From Acidobacteriota bacterium (lineage in GTDB: Bacteria > Acidobacteriota > Terriglobia > Terriglobales > Acidobacteriaceae): a DNA stretch of 64,000 nt. Positions 24,111-32,365 of this stretch are shown here, in pieces. Where the stretch lies: NCBI GenBank assembly GCA_013289765.1, contig JABCZI010000002.1, positions 310,001 through 374,000 on the forward strand. The letters are read 5' to 3'. The stretch's first letter is position 1, and each line of letters starts with the position of its first letter. Below the pieces are notes generated by a model, which worked only from the letters and a program-made list of their open reading frames with translations, was not told the DNA's origin and ran no database searches. The position numbers and the translations under genes are program-made.

Positions 24111-24599
24111 TTATGCGCGGCCCTTCTTCGCGGCAACAGCCTTGGCAACGGCTGGCTTACCCGCAACTTCCCAGGGACGCTTCGGGCGGTCCACGGGCGC
24201 TTTGTCGCGACCCTCGATCCGGTCGTAGTGGTAAGACTCACTCACGGTTCCGAGCGATTCGTTGTAGAGGCTGGGTAATCCAAGCGCAACTTTCAGTTCT
24301 TCAGCAAACGACTGCAGGGCCTTCAAGTGATCGGCGGTTGCGGGAATTTCAGTCTTCGAATTCTTCAGGAACTGCTGATAACCGCGGTTAACCAGCTTCG
24401 AAATTTCGCTGCCGACAAGGTATCCGGGATAGGCGAAGATCTTAACGCCGTCTTCGGGCGTTTTCTGGATGGCGGCTGAGACGTTGTATTTTCTGAGGAA
24501 CACACGGCCGTTGGTGCCGGGCGCTTCGGTGACATCGAAACCGTGTTCGCGCACCCAGTTCAACGCTTCGTCGTAAGTTCGTGCTTCAATATCCTTCAT
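24111..24599 (-). CDS. Conserved hypothetical protein with basic tail
   Basis: 162 residues with no recognised domain. The first 120 residues look globular (TYDEALNWVREHGFDVTEA; IFAYPGYLVGSEISKLVNRG). The C-terminus is Lys/Ala-rich (KPAVAKAVAAKKGRA), like the tails on RsfS and L21 in this window. It lies upstream of the secreted NTF2-like gene on the same strand and divergent from cysM. Confidence 0.6.
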   Translation of the reverse strand: MKDIEARTYDEALNWVREHGFDVTEAPGTNGRVFLRKYNVSAAIQKTPEDGVKIFAYPGYLVGSEISKLVNRGYQQFLKNSKTEIPATADHLKALQSFAEELKVALGLPSLYNESLGTVSESYHYDRIEGRDKAPVDRPKRPWEVAGKPAVAKAVAAKKGRA

Positions 24600-24763
24600 T
24601 CTCTACGCTTCCAATCTTTTTAGATGCAAGCCGCGCCAAAACTGTGCGCTCCTTATTTAGGGCTGCATCCGCTTGCAATCTATCTCATCTAAGGACACCA
24701 TACTACATAGCGTGTTTCGTGGCGCTTTGCATATTACGATAGTCACGAGGAAATCGTTCCGTC

Positions 24764-25753
24764 ATGGGTCACACGTTTGCAAAATTGGCGCCGACCTTGC
24801 TCGCGGATGGTGCGCCTGAGCCCGACGTGGCGCGCCTGGGGCTGAGCTTGCTCGATCGCATCGGCAACACTCCGCTGCTGCGTTTTGACCGGCTCACCGC
24901 GCACCTGCCGGGAGCAATACTTTTGGGCAAGGCCGAATGGCACAACCCCGGTGGATCCGTAAAAGACCGCGCCGCTTCGAGCATCGTTGCCCAAGGCCGC
25001 CGCAGCGGAAAGTTCGGTCCCGGAAAAATTCTGCTCGACGCTACCAGCGGAAATACCGGCATCGCTTACGCCATGCTCGGAGCAGCCGAAGGATTTCCGG
25101 TTACGCTGTGTATGCCGACGAACGTTTCTGTCGAGCGCAAGCAGATTCTCAGCGCTTACGGAGCCAACATTCTTTATACCGATCCCGGCGAAGGTTCTGA
25201 CGGGGCGATCCGCATGGCTCGCGAGCTGGCCACGAAGCATCCGGATTTGTATTTTTATGCGGACCAATATTCCAACGACGCCAACTGGCAGGCGCACTAT
25301 CACGGAACGGCGAATGAAATCTGGCAGCAGACGGAAGGACGCATCACGCATTTTGTTGCCATGCTGGGGACGAGTGGCACTTTCATGGGCACCACGCGGC
25401 GCCTGAAGGAATTGAATCCCGCCATCCGCTGCATCTCGCTGCAACCGGATTCCGCTTTTCACGGCATCGAGGGCGCCAAGCATATGGCCAGCGCAATCGT
25501 TCCTGAAATTTATGACCCAGCGCTGGCGGATGCGGATGTTGAGGTCGCCACAGAAAATGCGCACGCCATGGCGCGCCGGATTTCACGCGAATGCGGATTG
25601 CTGCTGGGCATATCGGCCGCTGCGGGAGTCTTTGCCAGTCTGAAAATCGCCGAAGGGCTTTCGCTCAAGAAAGATCAGCAGGCGGTGATTGTGACGATCC
25701 TGTGCGACTCTGGGGACAAATATCTGAGCGAGAGATTTTGGACGGAGGGATGA
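24764..25753 (+). CDS. cysM: Cysteine synthase, CysM-type
   Basis: 329-residue fold-type II PLP enzyme. The PLP lysine is in NPGGSVKDRAA (about residue 64), the phosphate loop is TSGNTGIAY, and GTSGTFMGTTRRLKE follows. It makes cysteine from an activated serine and sulfide or a thiocarboxylated carrier. A JAMM protease starts 93 bp downstream on the same strand. With the E1 and carrier genes at 18090-19738 this fits the CysO-dependent route. The donor (O-acetylserine or O-phosphoserine) cannot be decided; a cysE gene is at 40930. Confidence 0.88.
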   Translation: MGHTFAKLAPTLLADGAPEPDVARLGLSLLDRIGNTPLLRFDRLTAHLPGAILLGKAEWHNPGGSVKDRAASSIVAQGRRSGKFGPGKILLDATSGNTGIAYAMLGAAEGFPVTLCMPTNVSVERKQILSAYGANILYTDPGEGSDGAIRMARELATKHPDLYFYADQYSNDANWQAHYHGTANEIWQQTEGRITHFVAMLGTSGTFMGTTRRLKELNPAIRCISLQPDSAFHGIEGAKHMASAIVPEIYDPALADADVEVATENAHAMARRISRECGLLLGISAAAGVFASLKIAEGLSLKKDQQAVIVTILCDSGDKYLSERFWTEG

Positions 25754-25755
25754 AA

Positions 25756-25846
25756 TTGCGATTGATGATTTCTGATTGTTGGTTGGGAACCAGTACGCGG
25801 CGGCTTTCAATCAACAATCAGAAATCATTAATCAAAAATTCCTCTA
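25756..25846. repeat. Dispersed palindrome with GATTTCTGATTGTTG core, copy 1
   Basis: Left arm 25760-25785 and right arm 25808-25833 are inverted copies matching at 24 of 26 positions, with a 22-bp loop. The core GATTTCTGATTGTTG is shared with the palindrome at 46457-46540. It lies between cysM and the JAMM gene. Confidence 0.75.
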
Positions 25847-26278
25847 ATGCTTAGGATTCCATCCAAAGATTATGCGGCGATTCGCCGGCACGGCGAAGAG
25901 ACTTATCCACACGAGTGCTGCGGCGTGCTGCTCGGTCGTGTGGACGATGACGCGCGCGTTGTGACCTCGACGGCACGTTGCGGCAACACGCGCACCGATT
26001 CGCCACAAAACCGCTACAACATCGATCCGCGCGAACTGGTGCGTATTCAGCGCGAGGGCCGCGAGCGTGCCGAGGACATTATCGGCTTCTACCACTCCCA
26101 TCCCGATCATCCAGCGCGCTGGTCGCCGACGGATTTCGCCGAGGCACACTGGATCGGGTGCTCCTACGTCATCACCAGTGTGGAAAAAGGAAAAGCGGCG
26201 ATCACGAATTCGTTTGAGCTTGCGGGCTCCGATGAAGGTGACAAGCGGTTCGTCGACGAACGAATTGAAATCGACTAA
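25847..26278 (+). CDS. JAMM/MPN+ metalloprotease (Mec-like, M67 family)
   Basis: 143 residues. The catalytic pattern is complete: Glu in GEETYPHECCG, then FYHSHPDHPARWSPTD giving the HxHxxxxxxSxxD metal site. Family members clip ubiquitin-like sulfur carriers: Mec releases cysteine from CysO-Cys, and QbsD-type enzymes trim residues after GG. The neighbouring cysM and a carrier ending GGAA elsewhere in the window support such a role. It starts ATG 25847 with no strong RBS. Confidence 0.88.
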   Translation: MLRIPSKDYAAIRRHGEETYPHECCGVLLGRVDDDARVVTSTARCGNTRTDSPQNRYNIDPRELVRIQREGRERAEDIIGFYHSHPDHPARWSPTDFAEAHWIGCSYVITSVEKGKAAITNSFELAGSDEGDKRFVDERIEID

Positions 26279-26530
26279 TCGACTGAAGTTCCGAGCAAGT
26301 AAGTGCGAGGACATTCCTTACCCAGCAGGCGTTCCGCGTAATTTTCACAAGGCCGCAACCATCAGAGGATCTCCTGCATTCCCTTTTTGATCGAATCGTA
26401 GCCGTCAAAAGCCGCGTTCCGCTGGCCTTCTGCGTGAACTCGCTCTACACCCTGCACCAATTCCGGTCACCCGGCTGTGGACGGCGTGCACTCGCTTGAA
26501 AATACGCGAGTTAAAAATACAAAGTTTTCA

Positions 26531-26564
26531 TTGACTCTAAAAATAGAAAGAGTAGAAACATAAT
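26531..26564 (+). promoter_or_regulatory. Candidate promoter for the two-domain RNA
   Basis: TTGACT (26531-26536), 16-bp spacer, TAGAAA (26553-26558) in an AT-rich block that contrasts with the flanks; CATAAT (26559-26564) is an alternative -10. Transcription would begin just before the first closing stem at 26569. Confidence 0.4.
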
Positions 26565-26890
26565 CGTTCTTTGACAGCTTCTAAAGTTTTTCCGGTTGGT
26601 GCGGCGTCCGGGACTCAAGCGCAGTCACCCTCTTCATGAAAATGAGCAGGGAGGGCAAGCAAGGGTCTATAGCAAAGCGCTGGTTGAGGAGAACAAGAAG
26701 AAACGTCGAAGGCAGGATAGAGTTCCGAGGCGTTGGGTAGGTTTTTCCGGTTGGCGGTAAGCCCGGAGCCCGAGCGAAGATCGCGCGCAAGCCCCGCAAG
26801 GGAAACTGCGAGAGCAGGTCAAGCAAGGGTCATAAGCGAGCTACTGGCCGAGACGAATGGACCCAACACCACCTCGGAACTCTTATTTTT
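26565..26890 (+). ncRNA. Candidate structured RNA with two tandem related domains
   Basis: Domain A: stems 26569-26575/26705-26711 and 26578-26582/26696-26700, separated by a 2x4 internal loop. Domain B: stems 26719-26730/26872-26883 and 26732-26738/26861-26867, separated by a 1x4 internal loop. The stems differ in sequence but share the layout. Inside, both have TTTTTCCGGTTGG, a GNRA hairpin (GAAA loop 26638-26641; GAGA loop 26810-26813), then CAAGCAAGGGTC (26656-26667; 26820-26831) and CTGGnnGAGnnGAA. The last stem is followed by TATTTTT, like an intrinsic terminator. No coding frame fits. I do not recognise a known family. Confidence 0.7.
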
Positions 26891-26938
26891 GCGCCCCGCC
26901 TAGAATTTATTTCCAAAACACTTGGATGACTGAATGTT

Positions 26939-28510
26939 TTATAACGGTATATTCCCATGCTTCTTCGGTGGGTTCTTATCCCGCTTGTTCTCCAGCATGG
27001 CCAGCGCCTGAATCAGCTTCTTCCGGGTTTCGTGGGGCTGGATGATGGCATCGATGAAGCCGCGGTCGGCGGCAACGTAGGGGCTGGCGAAGCGGTCGCG
27101 GAATTCTTCGATCTTTTTCTGGCGCAATTCCTGGCGCTCTTGCGGATTCGCCGCAGCATCCAGTTCGCGCTTATAGACAATGTCCACGGCACCTTCCGGG
27201 CCCATGACGGCGATTTCCGCGGTCGGCCACGCATAGTTCACATCGGTGCGGATGTGCTTTGACGCCATCACGCAATAGGCGCCGCCATAGGCTTTGCGCG
27301 TGATCACCGTCACCTTCGGCACTGTGGCTTCGGCGAAGGCGTAGAGCAGCTTTGCACCGTGCTTGATGATGCCGCCGTATTCCTGCGCGGTACCGGGAAG
27401 AAATCCCGGAACATCTTCAAACGTCACCAGCGGAATATTGAAGCAGTCGCAGAAGCGGACGAAGCGCGCTCCCTTGACCGATGCATTGATGTCGAGAGTT
27501 CCCGCCAGCATTGCCGGATTATTGGCGACAATGCCGATCGATCGCCCGTCCAGCCGCGCGAATCCGACGACCATATTTTTCGCGTAGTGCTCCTGCACTT
27601 CGAAGAAGTACGCGTCGTCGACCACGGCGTGAATCACATCTTTCATGTCATAGGGCTGATTCGACTGCGCGGGCACGATGCTGTCGAGCGCGGCATCGGC
27701 GCGAGCGTCGTTGCGATCGGCGGGATCAGTACAGGGCTTGCGCGGAGGATCGTCCAGATTATTCGACGGAACGAAGCTCAACAACTCACGCACCATCGAC
27801 AGGCACTCGGCATCGTCATGCGCCAGAAAGTGCGCCACGCCCGAGGTTTCATTGTGCGTCATGGCTCCGCCGAGTTGTTCTTTGGTGACTTCTTCATGGG
27901 TGACGGTCTTAATCACGTCGGGCCCGGTGATGAACATGTAAGAAGTTTTGTCGACCATCAACACAAAATCCGTGATCGCGGGAGAGTAGACTGCGCCGCC
28001 GGCGCACGGCCCCATGATCGCGGAAATCTGCGGCACCACCCCGCTGTAGAGCGTGTTGCGCAGGAAAATGTCGGCGTAACCGGCGAGGGATGCGACGCCT
28101 TCCTGAATGCGCGCGCCACCGGAATCGTTCAATCCAATCAGGGGCGCGCCCATCTTTGCGGCGAGATCCATGATCTTGACGATTTTGCCGGCGTTGGTTT
28201 CCGACAGCGATCCGCCGAAGACGGTGAAATCCTGCGCGAAGACGTAGACCAGCCGGCCTTCAATGCGGCCGTAGCCAGTGACAAAGCCGTCGCCGTAAGG
28301 CTTTTGCTCGGCCATGCCGAAGTCATTGCAGCGGTGCGTGACCAGCTTGTCGGTTTCTTCGAAGGTACCGTCGTCGAGCAGGAACTCGATGCGCTCGCGT
28401 GCCGACATTTTGCCTTCTTTGTGCTGGCGCTCGCGACGCTTTGCGCCTCCGCCTTCTTCGGCAAGGTGATTACGCTTTTTCAGCTCCGCAAGTTTTTCTT
28501 CGAGATTCAT
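26939..28510 (-). CDS. pccB: Acyl-CoA (propionyl-CoA) carboxylase carboxyltransferase subunit
   Basis: 523 residues, the usual length. Two crotonase-like halves are visible: [19 protein letters not shown] and [14 protein letters not shown] in the first; [33 protein letters not shown] and [11 protein letters not shown] in the second. It transfers CO2 from carboxybiotin to propionyl-CoA or a related acyl-CoA, possibly in methylmalonyl-CoA metabolism. No biotin carboxylase or biotin carrier subunit is adjacent. It converges on the candidate RNA. Confidence 0.92.
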   Translation of the reverse strand: MNLEEKLAELKKRNHLAEEGGGAKRRERQHKEGKMSARERIEFLLDDGTFEETDKLVTHRCNDFGMAEQKPYGDGFVTGYGRIEGRLVYVFAQDFTVFGGSLSETNAGKIVKIMDLAAKMGAPLIGLNDSGGARIQEGVASLAGYADIFLRNTLYSGVVPQISAIMGPCAGGAVYSPAITDFVLMVDKTSYMFITGPDVIKTVTHEEVTKEQLGGAMTHNETSGVAHFLAHDDAECLSMVRELLSFVPSNNLDDPPRKPCTDPADRNDARADAALDSIVPAQSNQPYDMKDVIHAVVDDAYFFEVQEHYAKNMVVGFARLDGRSIGIVANNPAMLAGTLDINASVKGARFVRFCDCFNIPLVTFEDVPGFLPGTAQEYGGIIKHGAKLLYAFAEATVPKVTVITRKAYGGAYCVMASKHIRTDVNYAWPTAEIAVMGPEGAVDIVYKRELDAAANPQERQELRQKKIEEFRDRFASPYVAADRGFIDAIIQPHETRKKLIQALAMLENKRDKNPPKKHGNIPL

Positions 28511-28555
28511 GCCGGAGAATTATAGCGGGTGGGTGGAGACGCCAGGGATCGCAAT

Positions 28556-29998
28556 TCACGCCGTTGGCAGCGAAAAATAGAAGAGTGACCCACGGCCCAA
28601 TTGGCTGGTTACTCCAATTTTTCCCCCGTGCAGTTCGACGATCGCCTTGGCGATCGGCAATCCCATACCGGTTCCCTGGATCATCATGCGCTGGTTCCGG
28701 CCACGATAGAATTTTTCGAAAATCATCTCTTGTTCCATTTCGTCGATCCCGGGACCGTGATCCGCCACGCTTGTGACTACAAATGAATCGCGCGGCTCGG
28801 TAGTGATGCAGATCGGTGTGTCTGCCGGAGAGTACTTGCCTGCATTGTCCAGCAGATGAGCCAGCACTTCGGTTATTCGCTCCAGGTCCATTCGCACGGG
28901 CGGAAGATTCCCGGGAACGGTGACTTTGAGCGGATGATTCCGCAGGGCGTGTTGTGAACTGGCAACTGCGTTATCGATGGCTTCTTTAATCTGGTGCGGC
29001 TCAAAGCGAAACTGGAGCTGATGCGAATCGAGTTGGGCAACTTCTCCGGCTTCTCCCACGAGGCGGTTGAGGCGGTCGCTTTCCTCATTGATGACGGCCA
29101 GCAGGTCTTTGCGCTGCGGCTTGTCGAGTTCAACTTCGGATAACAGCGTTTCCGCCGCTGCTTTGATCGAGGTCAATGGAGTGCGGAACTCGTGCGTCAC
29201 CGAATCCAACAACACAGACCGCAGCCGGTCACTCTCCCGCGCGGCTTCGCTGCGGGTGAGTTTCTCGACGGTATTGGCGCGCTCAATCGAGATGGCGACC
29301 AAACTGCCAATGGCTTCCAGGCTTTCACGAGAGAGAGTGCAACCGGATAGGCCCAGGGCTCCGACGGTTCGCACGCCCATGCGCAGCGGCATGTAGCAGA
29401 TGGTGTGTTCGCGGTCGAGCACAGGTTCTCCGCGATCGCTGATGGACTTCAGTTGATCGATGGGGAACAAAGACCGGCTGGCTTCATCAAGAAAATAGGC
29501 TTCCTGTTTGTTCTCGAGGAAGAGGGCAGCCCCTAGGACGTCGAACGAATCGACGATGTTTTTGGGAATGATGTTCAACAACTCGAAGACGTTTTCGCTG
29601 CGCCACAACTGCTGGCTGAAGGAATACAGGCGTTCGACCTCGTGGCGGCGCTGGTCAGCATGTTCGGCGCCGCGGCGGGCGCGCTCCGAGAGTTGACTGG
29701 CGACTACTGCCGTAACCAGGAAGGCAAATAGCGCTATCCAGTTCTGCGGATCCGCAATCGTGAAAGTGAACAACGGCGGCAAAAAGAAAAAGTTGTAAGC
29801 TACTGTGGCAACGATCGCGGTAAAAATCGCGTAACGCAGGCCCCAGGCGGTGGAGATGAGCAATACCGCCAACAGCAGGGTGAATCCGACCGTAGTCGGA
29901 TTGACGTGCAGCCATCGGAAGTAGAGCAAAACGATAGCTGCCACAATCGCGGCGGAAGCGGCAAAGCGTAGGATCGGATTGTTGATCGGTAGTTTCAC
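28556..29998 (-). CDS. KdpD C-terminal half: DUF4118-GAF histidine kinase
   Basis: About 480 residues from a GTG at 29998 (longer starts reach 30094 but would overlap the divergent gene). Four membrane segments form the KdpD-type DUF4118 domain. A GAF-like region, HisKA (LLDSVTHEFRTPLTSIKAAAE) and HATPase (LLDNAGKYSP, DHGPGIDE, GTGMGLPIAK) follow. This matches the second half of E. coli KdpD. The N-terminal half is a separate gene on the other strand beginning 53 bp away, so the sensor is split and divergently transcribed. Confidence 0.88.
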   Translation of the reverse strand: MKLPINNPILRFAASAAIVAAIVLLYFRWLHVNPTTVGFTLLLAVLLISTAWGLRYAIFTAIVATVAYNFFFLPPLFTFTIADPQNWIALFAFLVTAVVASQLSERARRGAEHADQRRHEVERLYSFSQQLWRSENVFELLNIIPKNIVDSFDVLGAALFLENKQEAYFLDEASRSLFPIDQLKSISDRGEPVLDREHTICYMPLRMGVRTVGALGLSGCTLSRESLEAIGSLVAISIERANTVEKLTRSEAARESDRLRSVLLDSVTHEFRTPLTSIKAAAETLLSEVELDKPQRKDLLAVINEESDRLNRLVGEAGEVAQLDSHQLQFRFEPHQIKEAIDNAVASSQHALRNHPLKVTVPGNLPPVRMDLERITEVLAHLLDNAGKYSPADTPICITTEPRDSFVVTSVADHGPGIDEMEQEMIFEKFYRGRNQRMMIQGTGMGLPIAKAIVELHGGKIGVTSQLGRGSLFYFSLPTA

Positions 29999-30051
29999 CG
30001 TGAGACTTAGCCTACTCGATTTGTAGCGGACCACTGAGGATAATACATAGT

Positions 30052-31173
30052 ATGCCGAAGACACCCGAGCAGTGGCTGGAAGAAGCAACTCCACAGAAGA
30101 AGCAAACGGTGTTCAAGCTCTTTCTCGGATATGCCCCAGGCGTGGGTAAGACTTTCAATATGCTCAGCGAAGGCATCCGCCGCCATAGCCGGGGCGAGGA
30201 CGTAGTCATAGGAATCGTGGAGACTCACGGGCGATCGGGAATTGTAGAACTGGCTTCGAAACTGGAAACGGTCCCCAGGCGCCCTATTGAATACAAAGGA
30301 GCCTCGTTCGAAGAGATGGATCTGGATGCCATTCTCGCCCGTAAGCCTGACGTGGTCTTAGTTGATGAATTGGCTCACTCCAATATTGAGGGCAGCCGGC
30401 ACGGCAAGCGATATCAGGATGTAATGGAGTTGCTGAAGGCACAGATCGATGTTTTATCCACGATGAACGTGCAGCACATCGAGAGCTTGATGCCCACGGT
30501 TCTGAACGTGACGGGAGTTCGAGTCCGCGAGACGGTGCCAGATTGGGTAATGCAACGAGTGAATGAAATTGTGCTCGCGGACTTGACGCCGGAAGCACTG
30601 CAGACTCGGATGCGCCGCGGCGATATCTATCCGCTCGATCGCGCGGAAAAGGCCCTCGGCCACTTTTTTCAGCCCGGCAACCTGATAGCGCTCAGGGAAC
30701 TGGCGCTGCAGCAAGTCACGCGCGCGGTAGATCGAAGCCTCGAACCATACCTGGAGAAAGAAGGAACAGGCAAGAACCTGGCGTTGCGAGAGCGGATCGC
30801 GGTGTGCGTCAGCTCGAGTCCGGCGGCACAATATCTGATCGCGCGGGCGGCTCGAATGGCGCAACGGATCGAGGCTGAGTTGTACGTAATCTATGTTGAT
30901 ATTGGGACAGACGAAGAGCCCTCCGACCAGCGCAGCTTGTCGCAAAACTTGAGTTTCGCTGAAAACCTGGGCGCTAAAGTTGTTCATGCCAAGGGACAAA
31001 GCGTGGCGGAGGAAGTCGCTAAAGTAGTTCGAGAGAAGCATATTACCCAAGTTGTTTTTGGGCGCTCCGCGCAAAAGGGTTGGAAAAGATACTTGTACCT
31101 CTCCGCGATACACAAGTTCTTGCGGGATGCTCCTCCGGTAGACGTTCACATTGTTACTCAAGAAATGAAGTGA
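30052..31173 (+). CDS. KdpD N-terminal half: KdpD sensor plus USP-like domain
   Basis: 373 residues. The KdpD signature domain carries GYAPGVGKTFNML (Walker A-like), VVIGIVETHGR and DVVLVDELAHSNIEGSRH. A universal-stress-protein-like domain spans about residues 245-370. There are no membrane segments and no kinase. It ends 6 bp before kdpE, so the two are co-transcribed. It presumably acts with the membrane kinase half encoded divergently at 28556-29998 to regulate kdpFABC. Confidence 0.9.
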   Translation: MPKTPEQWLEEATPQKKQTVFKLFLGYAPGVGKTFNMLSEGIRRHSRGEDVVIGIVETHGRSGIVELASKLETVPRRPIEYKGASFEEMDLDAILARKPDVVLVDELAHSNIEGSRHGKRYQDVMELLKAQIDVLSTMNVQHIESLMPTVLNVTGVRVRETVPDWVMQRVNEIVLADLTPEALQTRMRRGDIYPLDRAEKALGHFFQPGNLIALRELALQQVTRAVDRSLEPYLEKEGTGKNLALRERIAVCVSSSPAAQYLIARAARMAQRIEAELYVIYVDIGTDEEPSDQRSLSQNLSFAENLGAKVVHAKGQSVAEEVAKVVREKHITQVVFGRSAQKGWKRYLYLSAIHKFLRDAPPVDVHIVTQEMK

Positions 31174-31179
31174 GGCGGG

Positions 31180-31884
31180 ATGGCGAATTCGGAGGTCAAA
31201 CAAAACATTCTTGTGGTGGATGATGAGGCGCAAATCACGCGCGTGCTGAAGACAGCTCTTTCCACTCAAGGGTACGGAATTCGAACCGCATCGGATGGAG
31301 ATGACGCCATTCAGCTTATGAAGAGCTGGATGCCGGACTTGATCGTCACCGATCTGCGGATGCCCCATATGGACGGGCTGGAATTGTGCCGGTACGTTCG
31401 CAAGGAATCGCGCATACCGATTATTGTGCTCTCGGTGAAAGGCGAGGAGACCATCAAAGTGGAGGCGCTCGATGCGGGAGCGGATGACTACATCACTAAG
31501 CCTTTCAGCATGAATGAGCTGTTGGCGCGAGTACGCGCGGCGTTGCGCCGGACTTCGGCGCCGGAGGAGCCCGACGCCCCGGTGATTGAAGCAGGTGATT
31601 TTCGCATCGATATTCCGGGCCGCACGGTTCAAGTGAAAAACCGCGAAGTTCGACTCACTCCAAAGGAGTTTGAGCTTCTCGTGTACATGGCAAGACACCC
31701 GGGAAAAGTGATGACTCATCGGACCCTGCTGGGAGCGGTCTGGGGGCAAGGCAGCGTAGGGCAACCGGAATACTTACGCGTATTCGTGGGACATTTACGG
31801 AAGAAGCTCGAAGCAGACGGGAGCGCTGGACACTACATCATCACTGAACCTTGGGTCGGATATCGCTTTGAGCCGGGTGATTAA
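31180..31884 (+). CDS. kdpE: Response regulator KdpE
   Basis: 234-residue OmpR-type regulator. The receiver has the acidic pair in VVDDEAQ, the phospho-acceptor in VTDLRMPHMDG and the lysine in TKPFSMNELLARV. The C-terminal winged helix has RLTPKEFELLVYMARHPGKV and VGHLRKKLEADG. It lies directly after the kdpD N-terminal gene and upstream of the kdp transporter genes, so it should activate them under potassium limitation. Confidence 0.94.
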   Translation: MANSEVKQNILVVDDEAQITRVLKTALSTQGYGIRTASDGDDAIQLMKSWMPDLIVTDLRMPHMDGLELCRYVRKESRIPIIVLSVKGEETIKVEALDAGADDYITKPFSMNELLARVRAALRRTSAPEEPDAPVIEAGDFRIDIPGRTVQVKNREVRLTPKEFELLVYMARHPGKVMTHRTLLGAVWGQGSVGQPEYLRVFVGHLRKKLEADGSAGHYIITEPWVGYRFEPGD

Positions 31885-32012
31885 TCGCAAATATCCTGCC
31901 GGCAACACCCGCACGCCAGCCTTCTTTCTTAAGCTGATCAAGGGCTAGCTTCGCAAACTCATACAGATACGGTTCCCGACAGTCCCAGCGAAGAAGCGTT
32001 GTTTAGAAGTTC

Positions 32013-32039
32013 TTTACGAACTTTTTACTCGCGTTTTAC
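32013..32039 (+). promoter_or_regulatory. Candidate KdpE operator: three TTTAC repeats at 11-bp spacing
   Basis: TTTAC occurs at 32013-32017, 32024-32028 and 32035-32039, exactly one helical turn apart, in the 281-bp gap between kdpE and the transporter genes. OmpR-family regulators bind tandem direct repeats with about this spacing. An AT-rich stretch just downstream (TATTGAATAAAG) could be the promoter core. Confidence 0.55.
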
Positions 32040-32165
32040 GTCCTGTCGTATTGAATAAAGCTTGAAGATCGGGTCGTGTGCCGCACGAAGGTTACATCCT
32101 GACAGGCGTGCTCTGAAAGCGGCGTTAGGTTCGAAAAAATCAGACCTGCTGTACCGGGGAAGAAC

Positions 32166-32252
32166 ATGCAAGACGTGCTTTGGATTGCGGCCAGCATCGC
32201 GTTTTTCTTTTTATCGATTGCGTATGTGCACTTCTGCGAGCGTGTGAAGTAA
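32166..32252 (+). CDS. 28-residue membrane peptide upstream of kdpF
   Basis: MQDVLWIAASIAFFFLSIAY followed by VHFCERVK: one hydrophobic helix and a short basic end. The ATG is preceded by GGGGAAGAAC. It lies 22 bp before kdpF and is clearly distinct from it. From memory, small peptides of this pattern precede kdpF/kdpA in other genomes. It may be a second small subunit or stabiliser of the Kdp complex; this is inference. Confidence 0.6.
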   Translation: MQDVLWIAASIAFFFLSIAYVHFCERVK

Positions 32253-32274
32253 TGCGCATGCAGCGAGGAGTGAT

Positions 32275-32364
32275 ATGAGCCTGGAATCAACGATTATGCT
32301 CGCAGTCAGTGTGCTGACCATCGCGTACCTGGTCTATGCCCTGCTGCGGCCGGAGAAATTCTGA
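32275..32364 (+). CDS. kdpF: Potassium-transporting ATPase subunit KdpF
   Basis: 29 residues: [20 protein letters not shown] then YALLRPEKF. It is the single-helix lipid-like stabiliser of KdpABC, with the typical ALLRPE-F ending. GAGGAG (32265-32270) gives a strong RBS. kdpA starts one base after the stop codon, implying translational coupling. Confidence 0.93.
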   Translation: MSLESTIMLAVSVLTIAYLVYALLRPEKF

Positions 32365-32365
32365 T

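Noticed and set aside
26581-26826. 81-codon minus-strand frame over the tandem RNA region
   Set aside because: Low-complexity translation, no RBS, and the region is better explained by paired stems and repeated RNA motifs on the plus strand.
26500-26900. Possible CRISPR array or leader (AT-rich block followed by two repeats)
   Set aside because: Only two diverged units of more than 110 nt with internal structure, no short exact repeats with unique spacers, and no cas genes.
27359-28525. 388-codon frame on the plus strand opposite pccB
   Set aside because: An antisense shadow of a well-supported carboxyltransferase gene; it arises from high-GC codon bias.
30454-31764. 436-codon minus-strand frame opposite kdpD-N and kdpE
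   Set aside because: It spans two confident genes in antisense and its translation has no domain.
31885-32165. c-di-AMP (ydaO-type) riboswitch in the kdp leader
   Set aside because: Known kdp leaders can carry one, but the conserved ydaO core was not seen; a protein operator explains the region better.
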